In this document: one piece after another, positions 55,301 to 64,000 of the stretch
Numbering within the stretch: position 1 is the first letter of the stretch
How the letters are laid out: every line of letters begins with the position of its first letter
Source of the DNA: Sphingomonas panacis
Lineage (GTDB): Bacteria; Pseudomonadota; Alphaproteobacteria; Sphingomonadales; Sphingomonadaceae
DNA length: 64,000 nt
Assembly: GCF_001717955.1 (NCBI RefSeq)
Contig: NZ_CP014168.1
Span: forward strand, 1,712,001 to 1,776,000
Direction: 5' to 3'
Program-made: the position numbers and the translations under genes
Notes under the pieces: generated by a model
Told to the model about the DNA's origin: nothing
The model's input: only the letters and a program-made list of their open reading frames with translations
The model's database searches: none

Positions 55301-55624
55301 CTATTCGGATGCCATCAACTGGCGGCGCGCCTCGACGGTATGTTCGTCGATCGCGCGGCGCACCAAGGCTTCGTCGCACGTGATATTGGCGGCGGTGAGA
55401 TCGCCGATCAGCTTGCGCACGACATCGTCGTCGCCCGCTTCCTCGAATTCGGCGTGAACGACCGAGGTGGCATACGCATCGGCCTCGGCCTTGGTCAGCT
55501 TCATCTGCTCGGCAGCCCAATAGCCGAGCAGGCGGTTGCGCCGCGCGATGATGCGGAACGCCATCTCCTCGTCGCGTGCGAACTTCGCCTCGAACGCCTG
55601 CTCGCGCTCGTCGAATGTGGTCAT
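55301..55624 (-). CDS. DUF1476 protein (ATPase zeta-subunit-like)
   Basis: A 107-residue helical protein starting MTTFDEREQAFEAKFARDEE, the conserved opening of DUF1476. In Paracoccus this family is the zeta subunit that inhibits F1-ATPase. Further conserved segments are AFRIIARRNRLLGYWAAEQM and LTKAEADAYATSVV. First gene of the DUF1476-bolA-grxD unit. The ATG at 55624 restores the conserved start; the frame extends to 55720. Confidence 0.9.
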   Translation of the reverse strand: MTTFDEREQAFEAKFARDEEMAFRIIARRNRLLGYWAAEQMKLTKAEADAYATSVVHAEFEEAGDDDVVRKLIGDLTAANITCDEALVRRAIDEHTVEARRQLMASE

Positions 55625-55732
55625 CTGGCTCTCCCCTCGGGCCGCAAAAAACTCGCACCCGAGATAGGGAAGGCGATGGGGTGGCGCAACCGCGTGCTGC
55701 GACAGCGCCTGTGTTCCCACACTTACCTTCTT

Positions 55733-55827
55733 CCCTCCCTGAAAGGGAGGGGGCGGGTCGGCTTGTGGTGGGCACCGCGTATCCTCGCGGGCCGACCCAC
55801 CCCTAACCCCTCCCTTCCAGGGAGGGG
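55733..55827. repeat. Composite REP-like element
   Basis: Two GC-poor-looped hairpins, CCCTCCCT-GAA-AGGGAGGG (55733-55751) and CCCCTCCCT-TCC-AGGGAGGGG (55807-55827), flank an 8-bp pair GGGTCGGC/GCCGACCC (55755-55762/55791-55798). It lies in the 210-bp gap after leuD and may end the leu transcript. Confidence 0.65.
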
Positions 55828-55834
55828 AATGCAG

Positions 55835-56440
55835 TTAGGCGGCGGCGTGGAAGCGTTCGCCGGCCATGAAGGGGCGGGTCCGCGCGAGATCGGCCTCATA
55901 GCCCGAGATCGCCGCGTCGCGCGCCAGCGTCAGCCCGACCTCGTCGAGGCCTTCCATCAGGCACTGGCGGCGGAACGGATCGAGTTCGAACGGGAACCGG
56001 TCCTGAAACGGCGTGGTGACGGTCATCGTCTCGAGATCGACCGAGACGCTATCGGTCTTCGCCACTTCGACGAGCCGATCGACCGCCTCCTGCGGGAGCA
56101 CGACGGTGACGATGCCGTTCTTGAAGGCATTGCCCGAGAAGATGTCCGAGAAGCTCGGCGCGATCACCGCGGCGATGCCCATGTCGGCGAGCGCCCAGGC
56201 GGCATGTTCGCGGCTCGATCCGCAGCCGAAATTGTCGCCGGCGATCAGCACCGGCGCGCCGGCATAGCGCGGATCGTCGAAGATGTTGTCCGGCTCCGCG
56301 CGCACCGTCTCGAACGCACCTTTGCCGAGGCCGTCGCGCGTGACCGTCTTGAGCCAGTGCGCGGGGATGATGACGTCGGTGTCGATGTTCTTCGCGCCCC
56401 ACGGATAGGCGCGGCCGGAGACTTGGGTGACGGGCTTCAT
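55835..56440 (-). CDS. leuD: Isopropylmalate dehydratase small subunit
   Basis: A 201-residue Leu[33 protein letters not shown] and [11 protein letters not shown]. With LeuC it isomerises 2- and 3-isopropylmalate in leucine synthesis. It follows leuC and a 35-codon ORF. Confidence 0.96.
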   Translation of the reverse strand: MKPVTQVSGRAYPWGAKNIDTDVIIPAHWLKTVTRDGLGKGAFETVRAEPDNIFDDPRYAGAPVLIAGDNFGCGSSREHAAWALADMGIAAVIAPSFSDIFSGNAFKNGIVTVVLPQEAVDRLVEVAKTDSVSVDLETMTVTTPFQDRFPFELDPFRRQCLMEGLDEVGLTLARDAAISGYEADLARTRPFMAGERFHAAA

Positions 56441-56503
56441 CGGACGAATGCCTTCAAAGAACGGAGGTGTCGGTATGCTTTACACCGACGCCGCGCCGGC
56501 GAG

Positions 56504-56611
56504 TCAGCGCTCGCCGGTGGTCAGCGTCAGGTTCGGGCGCGCCGTCGCTGCATAAGCGGCGACGCCGCTGACGATGGTGCCCATGATCAGCAAGATAAGT
56601 GCGCGCTTCAT
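56504..56611 (-). CDS. Small membrane peptide between leuC and leuD
   Basis: A 35-residue [23 protein letters not shown] followed by a short polar tail, probably one membrane helix or a signal anchor. Its ATG overlaps the leuC stop (ATGA), and GGGGAA sits 9 bases before the start. It is 63 bp before leuD. Coupled translation inside an operon is good evidence that it is expressed. I know no function. Too small for most gene callers. Confidence 0.6.
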   Translation of the reverse strand: MKRALILLIMGTIVSGVAAYAATARPNLTLTTGER

Positions 56612-58047
56612 GCAGTGTTCCCCAAACCGAACTCGCGGACGTCACTCAACCGGCCGTTGATCGCGGCGGCCGCCGCCATCGCGGGCGAAACCAGATGCGT
56701 CCGCGCACCCGGCCCCTGACGCCCTACGAAATTGCGGTTCGAAGTGGAAGCGCAGCGTTCGCCCGGCGGCACCTTGTCCGGGTTCATCGCCAGGCACATC
56801 GAGCAGCCCGGCTCGCGCCATTCGAACCCGGCGTCGAGGAAGATGCGATCGAGCCCCTCGGCCTCGGCCTGCCGCTTGACGAGCCCGGAGCCGGGCACGA
56901 CCAGCGCGCGCACGCCCTCGGCCACATGCCGCCCACCGGCGATGGCGGCGGCGGCGCGCAGATCCTCGATTCGGCTGTTGGTGCAACTGCCGATGAAGAC
57001 ATGCTGCACCGGCACCTCGGCGATCGGCGTGCCGGGCGTGAGGCCCATATAGTCGAGCGACTTCTGCGCCGCGACGCGCTTCGACGGATCGGCGAAGCTC
57101 GCGGGATCGGGCACGACGCCGGTGATCGGTACCACATCCTCGGGCGAGGTGCCCCAGGTCAGCGACGGCGCGATCGTGGTCGCGTCGATCAGGATCGTGC
57201 GGTCATAGGTCGCGCCCGGATCGGTGGGCAGCGTCCGCCAATAGGCGACCGCCGCATCCCACGCCGCGCCCTTTGGCGCCATCGGCCGGCCCTTGAGATA
57301 GGCGAACGTCTTCTCGTCGGGCGCGATCAGCCCGGCGCGTGCGCCACCCTCGATCGACATGTTGGCGATCGTCAGCCGGCCCTCGATCGACATGTCGCGG
57401 ATCGTCGAGCCGGTATATTCGATGACATGACCGGTGCCGCCGGCGGTGCCGATCCGGCCGATCACGTGGAGGATCACGTCCTTGGGCGTCACACCCGCGC
57501 CGAGCTTGCCCTCGATCCGCACCTCGAAGGTCTTCGACGGGCTGAGCAGCAAGGTCTGCGTCGCAAGCACATGCTCGACCTCGGAGGTGCCGATGCCGAA
57601 CGCGAGCGCCCCCAGCGCGCCATGCGCCGAGGTATGGCTGTCGCCGCACACCAGGGTCGTGCCGGGCAAGGTGAAGCCCTGTTCGGGGCCGACGACATGG
57701 ACGATGCCCTGCTCGGGCGCGACCGCGTCGATATAATCGACGCCGAAGTCGCGCGTGTTGCGCTCCAGCGCGTCGAGCTGCTGCGCGCTGTCGGGGTCGG
57801 TGATCGGCAGGCGGTGGCCCGCCGCATCGACGCGCGGCGTGGTCGGCAGATTATGGTCGGGCACCGCGAGCGTGAGATCGGGCCGGCGCACCGCGCGGCC
57901 ATTGGCGCGTAGCCCCGCGAACGCCTGCGGGCTCGTCACTTCATGGACGAGGTGACGATCGATATAGACAAGGCACGTCCCGTCGTCGCGCTTCTCGACG
58001 ACATGCGCGTTCCAGATTTTCTCGTACAGCGTTTGCGGGTTCGACAT
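56608..58047 (-). CDS. leuC: Isopropylmalate dehydratase large subunit
   Basis: A 479-residue aconitase-family enzyme: [55 protein letters not shown] and the [4Fe-4S] Cys in [11 protein letters not shown]. Start at 58047 (MSNPQTL); the frame extends to 58083. First gene of the leuC-small ORF-leuD unit. Confidence 0.96.
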   Translation of the reverse strand: MSNPQTLYEKIWNAHVVEKRDDGTCLVYIDRHLVHEVTSPQAFAGLRANGRAVRRPDLTLAVPDHNLPTTPRVDAAGHRLPITDPDSAQQLDALERNTRDFGVDYIDAVAPEQGIVHVVGPEQGFTLPGTTLVCGDSHTSAHGALGALAFGIGTSEVEHVLATQTLLLSPSKTFEVRIEGKLGAGVTPKDVILHVIGRIGTAGGTGHVIEYTGSTIRDMSIEGRLTIANMSIEGGARAGLIAPDEKTFAYLKGRPMAPKGAAWDAAVAYWRTLPTDPGATYDRTILIDATTIAPSLTWGTSPEDVVPITGVVPDPASFADPSKRVAAQKSLDYMGLTPGTPIAEVPVQHVFIGSCTNSRIEDLRAAAAIAGGRHVAEGVRALVVPGSGLVKRQAEAEGLDRIFLDAGFEWREPGCSMCLAMNPDKVPPGERCASTSNRNFVGRQGPGARTHLVSPAMAAAAAINGRLSDVREFGLGNTA

Positions 58048-58162
58048 GGAGCCGCGCTTTAACCCTTTGATGCGCGATCGCAACCTTAGACTGCATGTTC
58101 ATTGCGCAGGCTGGCGTGAGGTGAGAGGCAGACGCACGTTTTTCCGCCCCTGTTGGGGCATG

Positions 58163-58186
58163 TGTTTCGACGGGCTCAGCACGAAC
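58163..58186. repeat. Family A repeat fragment
   Basis: TGTTTCGACGGGCTCAGCAC followed by GAAC, one arm only, in the 150-bp gap between the esterase stop and leuC. The rest of this gap shows no gene. Confidence 0.55.
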
Positions 58187-58197
58187 TGGCTTGGGCG

Positions 58198-59088
58198 TCA
58201 GGGGCGGTCCAGCACCCGATGCAGGAACGCCGCGCTGTCCGCCAGCACCGGCGCTTTGCCCCGGAACGGCACCGACAGCGCCATCACCACCTCCTCGTGG
58301 CTGAGCATGGGATACTCGCGGACCGTCACCGGCGCGCCGAGCGCGGTCAGCCGCTTGGCCAGGCTGACCGTGTTGCGCGGCTCGACCTCGGTATCGCCCG
58401 AAGAGGTGACGAGCAGCATCGGCGGCGCATCGGCGCTGGCGTAGGTGATCGGCTGTGTCGTCAGCGGGTCGCGCGTTCCCTTGAACGCCTCGATCGCGCG
58501 CGGCGAGGTCCATGGGTAGAAATCATAGGGGCCGGACAGGCCGACCACCGCCTTGATCGTGTTCGGCGGCAGCTTTTGGGCGGACAAATAGCACGGATCG
58601 AGCGCGAGCAGTGCGATGATGTGCGAGCCCGCCGAATGCCCCGCCAGCGCGATCCGGTCGGGATCGCCGCCATAAGCCGCGATATGGTCGCGAGTCCACT
58701 TCACCGCCTCGGCGCCATCCTCGACGAAGGCGGGGAAGCGCACCGCCGGCACCTTGCGGTAATCGGGCACCACGACGACGAAGCCCTGTTTGGCGAAGGC
58801 GCGCGCCGCGAAGCGGTAGCCGTCCGGTGATCCCGCCACCCAGCCGCCGCCGTAGAAGAAGATCACCACCGGCAGCTTCGCGCCCGGCGGATGCGCGGGC
58901 CGCCATACATCGAGCGTCTGCCCGTGGCTGCCGAACGGCAGCGCCGCGCCCGGCCGCGTCGTGCCCCAGCCGCCGCCCATCGCGCCGTCGAGCAGGCTCA
59001 ACTGCCCCGGCGGCGAGAGCAGCCGGAGCGCTGCGACCAGCGCCACCGCGACCGCCAGCAGGCCGATCGCGGCGATGCGCAGGATCAC
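58198..59088 (-). CDS. Membrane-anchored alpha/beta hydrolase (HSL/carboxylesterase-like)
   Basis: A 296-residue hydrolase with an N-terminal hydrophobic helix ([20 protein letters not shown]), then [20 protein letters not shown] (oxyanion hole), [14 protein letters not shown] (nucleophile Ser) and the Asp/His of TSSGDTEV and LSHEEVV. Starts at a GTG overlapping the scoB stop. Last gene of the scoA-HAD-scoB-hydrolase unit; it may act on an ester linked to that pathway. Confidence 0.85.
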   Translation of the reverse strand: MILRIAAIGLLAVAVALVAALRLLSPPGQLSLLDGAMGGGWGTTRPGAALPFGSHGQTLDVWRPAHPPGAKLPVVIFFYGGGWVAGSPDGYRFAARAFAKQGFVVVVPDYRKVPAVRFPAFVEDGAEAVKWTRDHIAAYGGDPDRIALAGHSAGSHIIALLALDPCYLSAQKLPPNTIKAVVGLSGPYDFYPWTSPRAIEAFKGTRDPLTTQPITYASADAPPMLLVTSSGDTEVEPRNTVSLAKRLTALGAPVTVREYPMLSHEEVVMALSVPFRGKAPVLADSAAFLHRVLDRP

Positions 59089-59729
59089 GCGATGGCGCTG
59101 GTGTAATGCGCGGTGGTCTTGGCGGCGACCTCCTCGGTCGTCACGCCGGGGGCGAGTTCGATCAGTTCGAACGCGCTGTCATGGTCGGGCCGGCGGAACA
59201 CGCACAGATCGGTGATGATCATGTCGACGACGTTCTTGCCGGTCAGCGGCAGCGTGCAGGCGGGGATGAACTTCGGGTCGCCGTTCTTGGAGGTATGCTC
59301 CATCACGACGATGATCTTCTTGACGCCCGCGACGAGATCCATCGCGCCGCCCATGCCCTTGATCATCTTGCCGGGGATCATCCAGTTGGCGATGTCGCCA
59401 TTCTCGGCGACTTCCATCGCGCCGAGCACGGTCAGGTCGATATGCCCGCCGCGGATCATCGCGAAGCTGTCCGACGACGAGAAATAGGCGCTTTGCGGCA
59501 GCTCGCTGATCGTCTGCTTGCCGGCGTTGATCAGATCGGCGTCTTCCTCGCCCGCAAAGGGGAACGGGCCGATGCCGAGCATCCCGTTTTCGGACTGGAG
59601 CGTCACTTCGACGCCCTCGGGGATATGGTTCGCCACCAGCGTGGGGATGCCGATGCCGAGATTGACGTAGAAGCCGTCCTGCAGCTCGCGCGCGGCGCGC
59701 GCCGCCATGTCGTCACGGGTCCAAACCAT
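59085..59729 (-). CDS. scoB: 3-Oxoacid CoA-transferase subunit B
   Basis: A 214-residue CoA-transferase beta subunit: [28 protein letters not shown], the catalytic Glu in [14 protein letters not shown], and [11 protein letters not shown]. It pairs with scoA at 60933 to transfer CoA from succinyl-CoA to acetoacetate. The ATG at 59729 is one base after the HAD stop; the open frame extends to 59960 in the HAD gene. Confidence 0.94.
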   Translation of the reverse strand: MVWTRDDMAARAARELQDGFYVNLGIGIPTLVANHIPEGVEVTLQSENGMLGIGPFPFAGEEDADLINAGKQTISELPQSAYFSSSDSFAMIRGGHIDLTVLGAMEVAENGDIANWMIPGKMIKGMGGAMDLVAGVKKIIVVMEHTSKNGDPKFIPACTLPLTGKNVVDMIITDLCVFRRPDHDSAFELIELAPGVTTEEVAAKTTAHYTSAIA

Positions 59730-59730
59730 C

Positions 59731-60936
59731 TTATTTCTCCGTGGGAGCAGGATCGGGGGGCGGCGCCTCGCCGGGCGTCCAGCGCTTGTCGGCGGGGAAG
59801 ATCTCCGCCTGCGTGCCGTTGACGGCGGTGCCATATGCGGGGTTCGGCAGCATGAACCAGCCATGCCCCCACAGCAGGTAGATCTCGCGGTTCGCCGTAA
59901 GCTGGCGCCGCTCGGACAAGGTGATGTCGCCGGCGTTGAACAGATCGCTGAAATCGCCAAGCTGGTCGCCGACCATCGCGATCACGCAATAATGCACCGA
60001 AATGTCCTGGCGGCGCGCGTCCTTGCCGTTGCCGGTGCTGCCGCTGTCGCCCTTGAGCCACAGGTTGGTGCCATAGGCGACCGGGCCGACGCCGAGGCCG
60101 TTGAGCATCGCCGCGGTCTTCGCGGCATTGGCGCCCGAACGGTTGCTGTTGAAGATCACCTCGACATGCGAATCGCGCGCGACCTTGATCGCTTCGGCCA
60201 CGCCGGGCGCGAGCGACACTGCCTTGCTGCCCGAGCGTTCCCACGCATCCCAGCGCGCCGCATTATAGCCGCCGCCCGCCGCGAGGCTGGCCTGCTCGAA
60301 GCCGAGGTTGAACACCACCGTCTCGTCGATGTCGAACACGACGGCCATCGGCTTCTGGTCGCACGGCAGGAAGCTCGGGTTCTGGAGCGACGCCCCCGGC
60401 GCGAGCACGACCGAGCGCACGATATGCCCGATCGCGCGATCCGATGTGACGCCGAGCAGATAGTTTTCGAGCGCGATATAGGTTTGCAGATATTGCGCCG
60501 ACGCTTCGCCCGAGCCGTAGAGATATTGGATTCCCGCCGGCACCGCCGTCGTGGTGCGCGGGGCCGGCGGCGGCGGGGCGCCACGCTTGCGCTTGCGCGG
60601 CGCGACATAGGTGCGCGACGCGGACGGCGCCTCGTCCTCTTGCGCCGAGGCCTGCTGAAGCGCGATGTCGCTGCCGCCGCCCGGCTGGAGCATCGCCGCG
60701 TGGATCGGTGCGGGCGCGGTCTCGGGGCCGGCGAACGCGGCGGGGATCACCGGCGGCGCGCTCGCCGCTGCGGTGGCATAAGAAGCGATATCGGTATCGG
60801 TCTCGATCCGCCCGTTGAGGCGCGCATCATAATGGCGCCGCCCCATCATGTCGGCCGCCATCGGGATCGCCGCCGCGCAGCCTTGCAGCAGCGCCGCTGC
60901 CGCAAGCGACCCCGAGAGGGCGAGGAGTCGCTTCAC
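59731..60936 (-). CDS. HAD acid phosphatase lipoprotein inserted in scoAB
   Basis: A 401-residue class B/e(P4)-like acid phosphatase. It has a lipobox ([17 protein letters not shown]), a Pro/Ala-rich linker to about residue 150, then the HAD core with DxDET in [27 protein letters not shown], and [13 protein letters not shown]. The GTG overlaps the scoA stop, and scoB begins one base later. It is thus sandwiched between the two CoA-transferase subunits. Likely a periplasmic phosphatase for nucleotides; its link to ketone-body metabolism is obscure. Confidence 0.85.
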   Translation of the reverse strand: MKRLLALSGSLAAAALLQGCAAAIPMAADMMGRRHYDARLNGRIETDTDIASYATAAASAPPVIPAAFAGPETAPAPIHAAMLQPGGGSDIALQQASAQEDEAPSASRTYVAPRKRKRGAPPPPAPRTTTAVPAGIQYLYGSGEASAQYLQTYIALENYLLGVTSDRAIGHIVRSVVLAPGASLQNPSFLPCDQKPMAVVFDIDETVVFNLGFEQASLAAGGGYNAARWDAWERSGSKAVSLAPGVAEAIKVARDSHVEVIFNSNRSGANAAKTAAMLNGLGVGPVAYGTNLWLKGDSGSTGNGKDARRQDISVHYCVIAMVGDQLGDFSDLFNAGDITLSERRQLTANREIYLLWGHGWFMLPNPAYGTAVNGTQAEIFPADKRWTPGEAPPPDPAPTEK

Positions 60937-61637
60937 GCAGCGCGTTCCCGCACGGTGCGGAACTCGATCTTCTTGTCGTAGGGGCTGCCGACGATCAGCC
61001 GCTGCACGTAGATGCCGGGCAGATGGATGCAATCGGGGTCGAGGCTGCCGACCGGCACGATTTCCTCGACCTCGGCGACGCAGACCTTGCCCGCCGTCGC
61101 CATCGGCTGGTTGAAGTTGCGCGCGGTCTTGCGGAAGATCAGATTGCCGGTGCTGTCCGCTTTCCAGCCCTTGATGATCGCCAGATCGGCGCGGATGCCG
61201 CGTTCGAGGATATAGTCCTCGCCATCGAAGCTCTTCACTTCCTTGCCCTCGGCGACGAGCGTGCCGACGCCGGTCTTGGTGTAGAAGCCGGGGATGCCCG
61301 CGCCACCGGCACGGCAGCGCTCGGCGAGCGTGCCCTGCGGGCAGAATTCCACCTCCAGCTCACCCGCCAGATATTGCCGCTCGAACTCCTTGTTCTCGCC
61401 GACATAGGAGGAGATCATCTTCTTGACCTGGCGCGTGCGCAGCAGCTTGCCGAGGCCCTCGCCGTCGATCCCGGCGTTGTTGCTGGCGATGGTGAGATCC
61501 TTGGTGCCCGCATCGCGGATCGCGTCGATCAGCCGTTCGGGGATGCCGGACAGGCCGAAGCCGCCCGCGCAGATCGTCATGCCGTCCTGAAGCAACCCCT
61601 CTAAAGCGGCGGCGGCGTTCGGGTAGAGCTTCTGCAT
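60933..61637 (-). CDS. scoA: 3-Oxoacid CoA-transferase subunit A
   Basis: A 234-residue alpha subunit: MQKLYPNAAAALEGLLQDGM, CAGGFGLSGIPERLIDAI, IASNNAGIDGEGLGKLL, FNQPMATAGKVCVAEVEEIV. The ATG at 61637 with GGAGGGA upstream is preferred over the open frame to 62081, which runs through the blaI region. Confidence 0.94.
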   Translation of the reverse strand: MQKLYPNAAAALEGLLQDGMTICAGGFGLSGIPERLIDAIRDAGTKDLTIASNNAGIDGEGLGKLLRTRQVKKMISSYVGENKEFERQYLAGELEVEFCPQGTLAERCRAGGAGIPGFYTKTGVGTLVAEGKEVKSFDGEDYILERGIRADLAIIKGWKADSTGNLIFRKTARNFNQPMATAGKVCVAEVEEIVPVGSLDPDCIHLPGIYVQRLIVGSPYDKKIEFRTVRERAA

Positions 61638-61733
61638 GCGTGTCCCTCCAACATCCGGCGGATAGGGGTGCGGTGCAGCACTGGTCAAGAGAGGCGCACA
61701 CACGATTTGCGGCGACAGGGCGCGGGGCGTGTT

Positions 61734-61770
61734 GACTACAGTCGTAGTCGGTGCGATTACATCTGTAGTC
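61734..61770. promoter_or_regulatory. Tandem BlaI/MecI-type operators
   Basis: GACTACAGTCGTAGTC (61734-61749) and GATTACATCTGTAGTC (61755-61770), 21 bp apart centre to centre. The second contains TACA-TC-TGTA exactly as in BlaI/MecI/CopY boxes. They lie 17 bp before the regulator start. Confidence 0.75.
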
Positions 61771-61787
61771 AGTACGGGAGTGAGTCT

Positions 61788-62156
61788 GTGGCCGAACGGA
61801 TCAGCGATGCCGAACATGCGGTGATGGAGGTGCTGTGGGACGATAGCCCGCTCACCGCGCAGGACGTGGCCGAACGGGTCGCCTCGGCGCGCGAATGGTC
61901 GGCCAATACCGTCAAGACTTTGCTCGGGCGATTGCTCGCCAAGAACGTGATCGCGCACGAGGCCGATGGCCGGCGCTATCTCTACCGGCCGCTGGTTGCG
62001 CGCGAAGACTATGTCGAAGGCGAGTCGCGGCGGCTGATCGACCGGCTGTTCGGCGGCAAGCTCACGCCGCTGGTTGCGCATCTCGCCGAACGCGACGCGC
62101 TGTCCGCGCAGGACATCAGCGAGATCGAAGCTCTGCTCAAGGCGTTGAAATCATGA
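61788..62156 (+). CDS. BlaI/MecI/CopY-family repressor
   Basis: A 122-residue winged-helix repressor: RISDAEHAVMEVLWDDSPLT, ANTVKTLLGRLLAKNVIAHE, DGRRYLYRPLVAREDYV. The GTG at 61788 follows GGGAGTGAG. Such repressors are cleaved or released by a BlaR1-type protease encoded next door, as here (ATGA overlap). It is near no beta-lactamase gene, so its targets may differ. Confidence 0.93.
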   Translation: MAERISDAEHAVMEVLWDDSPLTAQDVAERVASAREWSANTVKTLLGRLLAKNVIAHEADGRRYLYRPLVAREDYVEGESRRLIDRLFGGKLTPLVAHLAERDALSAQDISEIEALLKALKS

Positions 62157-63763
62157 TCGGCTGGGCAGTCGAGGCGCTCGCCGGCTCGGCGCTGCTGATG
62201 GCGCTGGTGATGGCGATCCGCGCGCCGGTGCGCCGCGCGTTCGGGCCGGATGTCGCGTATGCCTTGTGGGCGATGCCGGTGCTGCGGCTGTGCCTGCCGC
62301 CGCTTCCGCAAACCGTGTCCGAAAGCGTGCGCCACGTCGCGATCCTGCCGGTCGCGCAGGCGAGCGAGCCGGTCACCATCCTGCTCGCCGCGCCGGCGCG
62401 CGCCGCCGCACAGTCGATCGGCTGGGAGGCGTTCGTGCCGGTGCTGGCGGCGGTGTGGCTGGTCGGCGCGCTCGGCTTCGCCGGGTGGCACATGCTCGCG
62501 CACCGGCGTTTTTGTCTGGATCTGCTCGCCGGCGCGGAGTCGCTGGAAGAGCGCGATGGCGTCGATGTCATCGAGACGCCGGTCGCGCGTGGCCCGCTCG
62601 CGTTTGGCGTCGTGCGCCGCTACGTCGCCTTCCCGACCGATTTCGATGCTTTGTACGACCCCGCCGAGCGCGATCTCGCATTGGCGCACGAACTCGGCCA
62701 CCACGCGCGCGGCGATCTGGTCGCCAACTGGATCGCGCTCGCGGTGCTTGCGCTGCACTGGTTCAACCCGCTCGCCTGGTACGCCTTCCGCGCGTTCCGT
62801 ACCGATCAGGAAGTGGCGAACGATGCGCGCGTACTCGCCGGCCGCCCCGCCATCACCCGCCACACCTATGCCTGCGCGATCCTGAAAGCGGCGCATGGCG
62901 GCGCGGTCTCGGCGGCGTGTCACCTCCACACCATCGACGATCTGAAAGGGAGACTGAGGATGCTGACCACCCGCCGCATTTCCCGCGTCCGCCTCGCCGG
63001 CGGCACCGCCACCATCGCGCTGCTCGGCGTCGCCGCGCTCGGGCTGACCGCCTCGGGCACGCAAGCCGCCGAGCATGTCCGCACCAAGGTAAAGACCGTG
63101 ACGGGGATCGACCTCGCGGCGCTCGACAGTGCTGCGCCGATCGCCGCCTTCGCACCGGCCGCGCCTGACCTGCCCGCGACGGGGGTGGAGCAAGCAGGCG
63201 CGGATGTTCCGCCCGCCCCAGACGTGCCCGCTTCCACCGCTGCGCCGGACGCGCCACCTGCACCGCCGGCGCCGGCGCCGGCGCCGTCGATGCGATCCGC
63301 GCCACCCGCGCCACCCGCTCCGCCGTTCGATGGCGACGCGCTCGCGGTGTCGGACCGTACCGAAGCGACCGATGGCCGCGTCACGCGCCGGCATTTCGTC
63401 CGCATCGGCAGGGACGGCGACGTCGTGACCGACACTGTCGCCGGCACTCTGCCGCGCGTGAGTTCGGCAAGCTGTGGTGGCGCCGACCGGCCGATGGTCA
63501 TCAAGGAAGAGCATGGCGGCAAGCGCAGCATCACGGTCTGCACCGACCGGATCGAACGCGCGGCATCGCGCGGCGCGGAACTGGCGGCGAACAGCGCGGC
63601 GATACAACGGACCGCCTATCGCTCCGCGCTCGATGGCCTGCGCCGTGCGCGCGCCAGCGTCACTGACAATGCGCATATGCCGACGGACGCGCGCCGCGAG
63701 GCACTGCAGGCGATCGACGCGTCGCTTGCCGAGCTTCAGGCCGATATCGCCCGCGAGGACTGA
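62153..63763 (+). CDS. BlaR1-like M56 membrane metalloprotease
   Basis: A 536-residue protein. The N-terminal about 300 residues have membrane helices and the zinc protease motif HELGHH. From about 265 there is a Pro/Ala-rich linker (APPAPPAPAPAPSM), and the C-terminal region from about 385 has a single Cys pair and low similarity to known sensor domains. M56 proteins sense beta-lactams or other envelope signals and inactivate BlaI-type repressors. Start overlaps the repressor stop. The C-terminal domain is not a recognisable penicillin-binding module. Confidence 0.88.
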   Translation: MIGWAVEALAGSALLMALVMAIRAPVRRAFGPDVAYALWAMPVLRLCLPPLPQTVSESVRHVAILPVAQASEPVTILLAAPARAAAQSIGWEAFVPVLAAVWLVGALGFAGWHMLAHRRFCLDLLAGAESLEERDGVDVIETPVARGPLAFGVVRRYVAFPTDFDALYDPAERDLALAHELGHHARGDLVANWIALAVLALHWFNPLAWYAFRAFRTDQEVANDARVLAGRPAITRHTYACAILKAAHGGAVSAACHLHTIDDLKGRLRMLTTRRISRVRLAGGTATIALLGVAALGLTASGTQAAEHVRTKVKTVTGIDLAALDSAAPIAAFAPAAPDLPATGVEQAGADVPPAPDVPASTAAPDAPPAPPAPAPAPSMRSAPPAPPAPPFDGDALAVSDRTEATDGRVTRRHFVRIGRDGDVVTDTVAGTLPRVSSASCGGADRPMVIKEEHGGKRSITVCTDRIERAASRGAELAANSAAIQRTAYRSALDGLRRARASVTDNAHMPTDARREALQAIDASLAELQADIARED

Positions 63764-63772
63764 CCTTGCGCG

Positions 63773-63801
63773 GCGGGCGCGGACTTGCGTTCCGCGCCCG
63801 C
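63773..63801 (+). terminator. Hairpin after the BlaR1-like gene
   Basis: 11-bp perfect stem GCGGGCGCGGA/TCCGCGCCCGC with a 7-base loop, in the 57-bp gap before the MBL gene. No T tract, so termination may be partial. Confidence 0.5.
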
Positions 63802-63820
63802 TGCCGCCACATCGCCCGGC

Positions 63821-64000
63821 ATGGACGAGCAGCACACCGGCACCGCGCAATCGCTTGAGCCGCTCGTCGTGCGCGTGCTCGCGCCCAATCCGTCGCCCTT
63901 CACCTATACCGGCACGCAGACCTATCTGGTCGGCACCACCGATCTCGCGGTGATCGATCCCGGTCCCGACGTGCCCGAGCATATCGACGCGATCCTCGCC
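63821..64000 (+). CDS. MBL-fold metallo-hydrolase, N-terminal part (runs off window)
   Basis: Sixty codons from ATG 63821 to the window edge: LAPNPSPFTYTGTQTYLVGT followed by LAVIDPGPDVPEHIDAIL, the opening of the LACTB2/RNase Z-like metallo-beta-lactamase-fold family. The HxHxDH motif lies beyond the window. It is probably a housekeeping hydrolase rather than a beta-lactamase, despite the BlaI/BlaR1-like genes upstream. Confidence 0.85.
   Translation, partial: MDEQHTGTAQSLEPLVVRVLAPNPSPFTYTGTQTYLVGTTDLAVIDPGPDVPEHIDAILA

Noticed and set aside
63821..64000. MBL-fold gene as a beta-lactamase controlled by the BlaI-like repressor
   Set aside because: The visible N-terminus has no signal peptide and resembles LACTB2/RNase Z-like hydrolases. 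A hairpin separates it from the BlaR1-like gene.

Overview
This window reads as chromosomal DNA from a high-GC alphaproteobacterium of the order Sphingomonadales, probably Sphingomonas or a close relative. The evidence is the dense GC-rich coding with many GTG/TTG starts and 4-bp ATGA/GTGA/TTGA overlaps, the alphaproteobacterial families (TrcR/DUF1013, DUF1192, DUF1476, CobST, divergent J-domain/BolA pair), and dispersed intergenic hairpin repeats. When read through, those repeats translate to peptides such as FVLSEVEGR and WTPAFAGE. No tRNA, rRNA, CRISPR array, prophage or insertion sequence was found. The taxon is my inference.

Layout. 1-4085: start of a TonB receptor behind a Fur-box-like palindrome, a ribbon-helix-helix gene, and cobaltochelatase genes cobS and cobT separated by a Phd/VapC-type toxin-antitoxin pair. 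4220-7162: HxlR regulator divergent from three VOC genes and a SRPBCC gene. 7200-11041: J-domain protein, BolA, GST, NUDIX, pirin and an epoxide-hydrolase-like protein. 11119-13061: membrane GGDEF protein and a small membrane protein. 13244-29301: a 15-gene purine and ureide catabolic cluster, all on the plus strand. 29473-33813: clpA, DUF1192, quinone oxidoreductase and an unknown membrane protein. 34020-41034: orphan HisKA_2-type kinase, GH9 glucanase, Tat-exported class V PLP enzyme and an Uup-type ABC-F protein. 41035-41449: a gene-free island full of hairpins. 41450-43898: PepSY protein and an OmpR/PhoQ-like two-component pair. 43979-51107: LLM oxidoreductase, TrcR, a GT4/LpxH-like pair, GST, accC-accB-aroQ. 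51268-55624: ThiS-ThiG fusion, CsbD, TPP enzyme, grxD-bolA-DUF1476. 55835-61637: leuC-small ORF-leuD, and scoA-HAD lipoprotein-scoB-esterase. 61734-64000: BlaI/BlaR1-like pair with tandem operators, then the start of an MBL-fold gene.

The centre of the window is the purine cluster. Secreted nucleosidase and nucleoside-hydrolase-like proteins would release bases in the periplasm. An NCS2 permease imports them. Guanine and adenine deaminases feed xanthine/hypoxanthine (xanthine dehydrogenase is not in the window). A flavoprotein of HpyO type is the best candidate for urate hydroxylation, followed by UraH, UraD, PuuE, AllC and PucG. HpxW, HpxZ and an AtzE-type amidase fit the oxalurate-oxamate branch. 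The first gene is a BASS transporter whose last 46 residues resemble the small AtzG/HpxX partner of AtzE, which suggests a transporter-amidase-subunit fusion.

The second theme is repeat invasion. At least ten copies of one inverted-repeat family and five of another lie between genes. Two elements sit in frame inside allC, and one encodes the N-terminal region of the nucleoside hydrolase. A 62-bp element with a perfect three-way-junction fold (41119-41180) is the most unusual non-coding structure.
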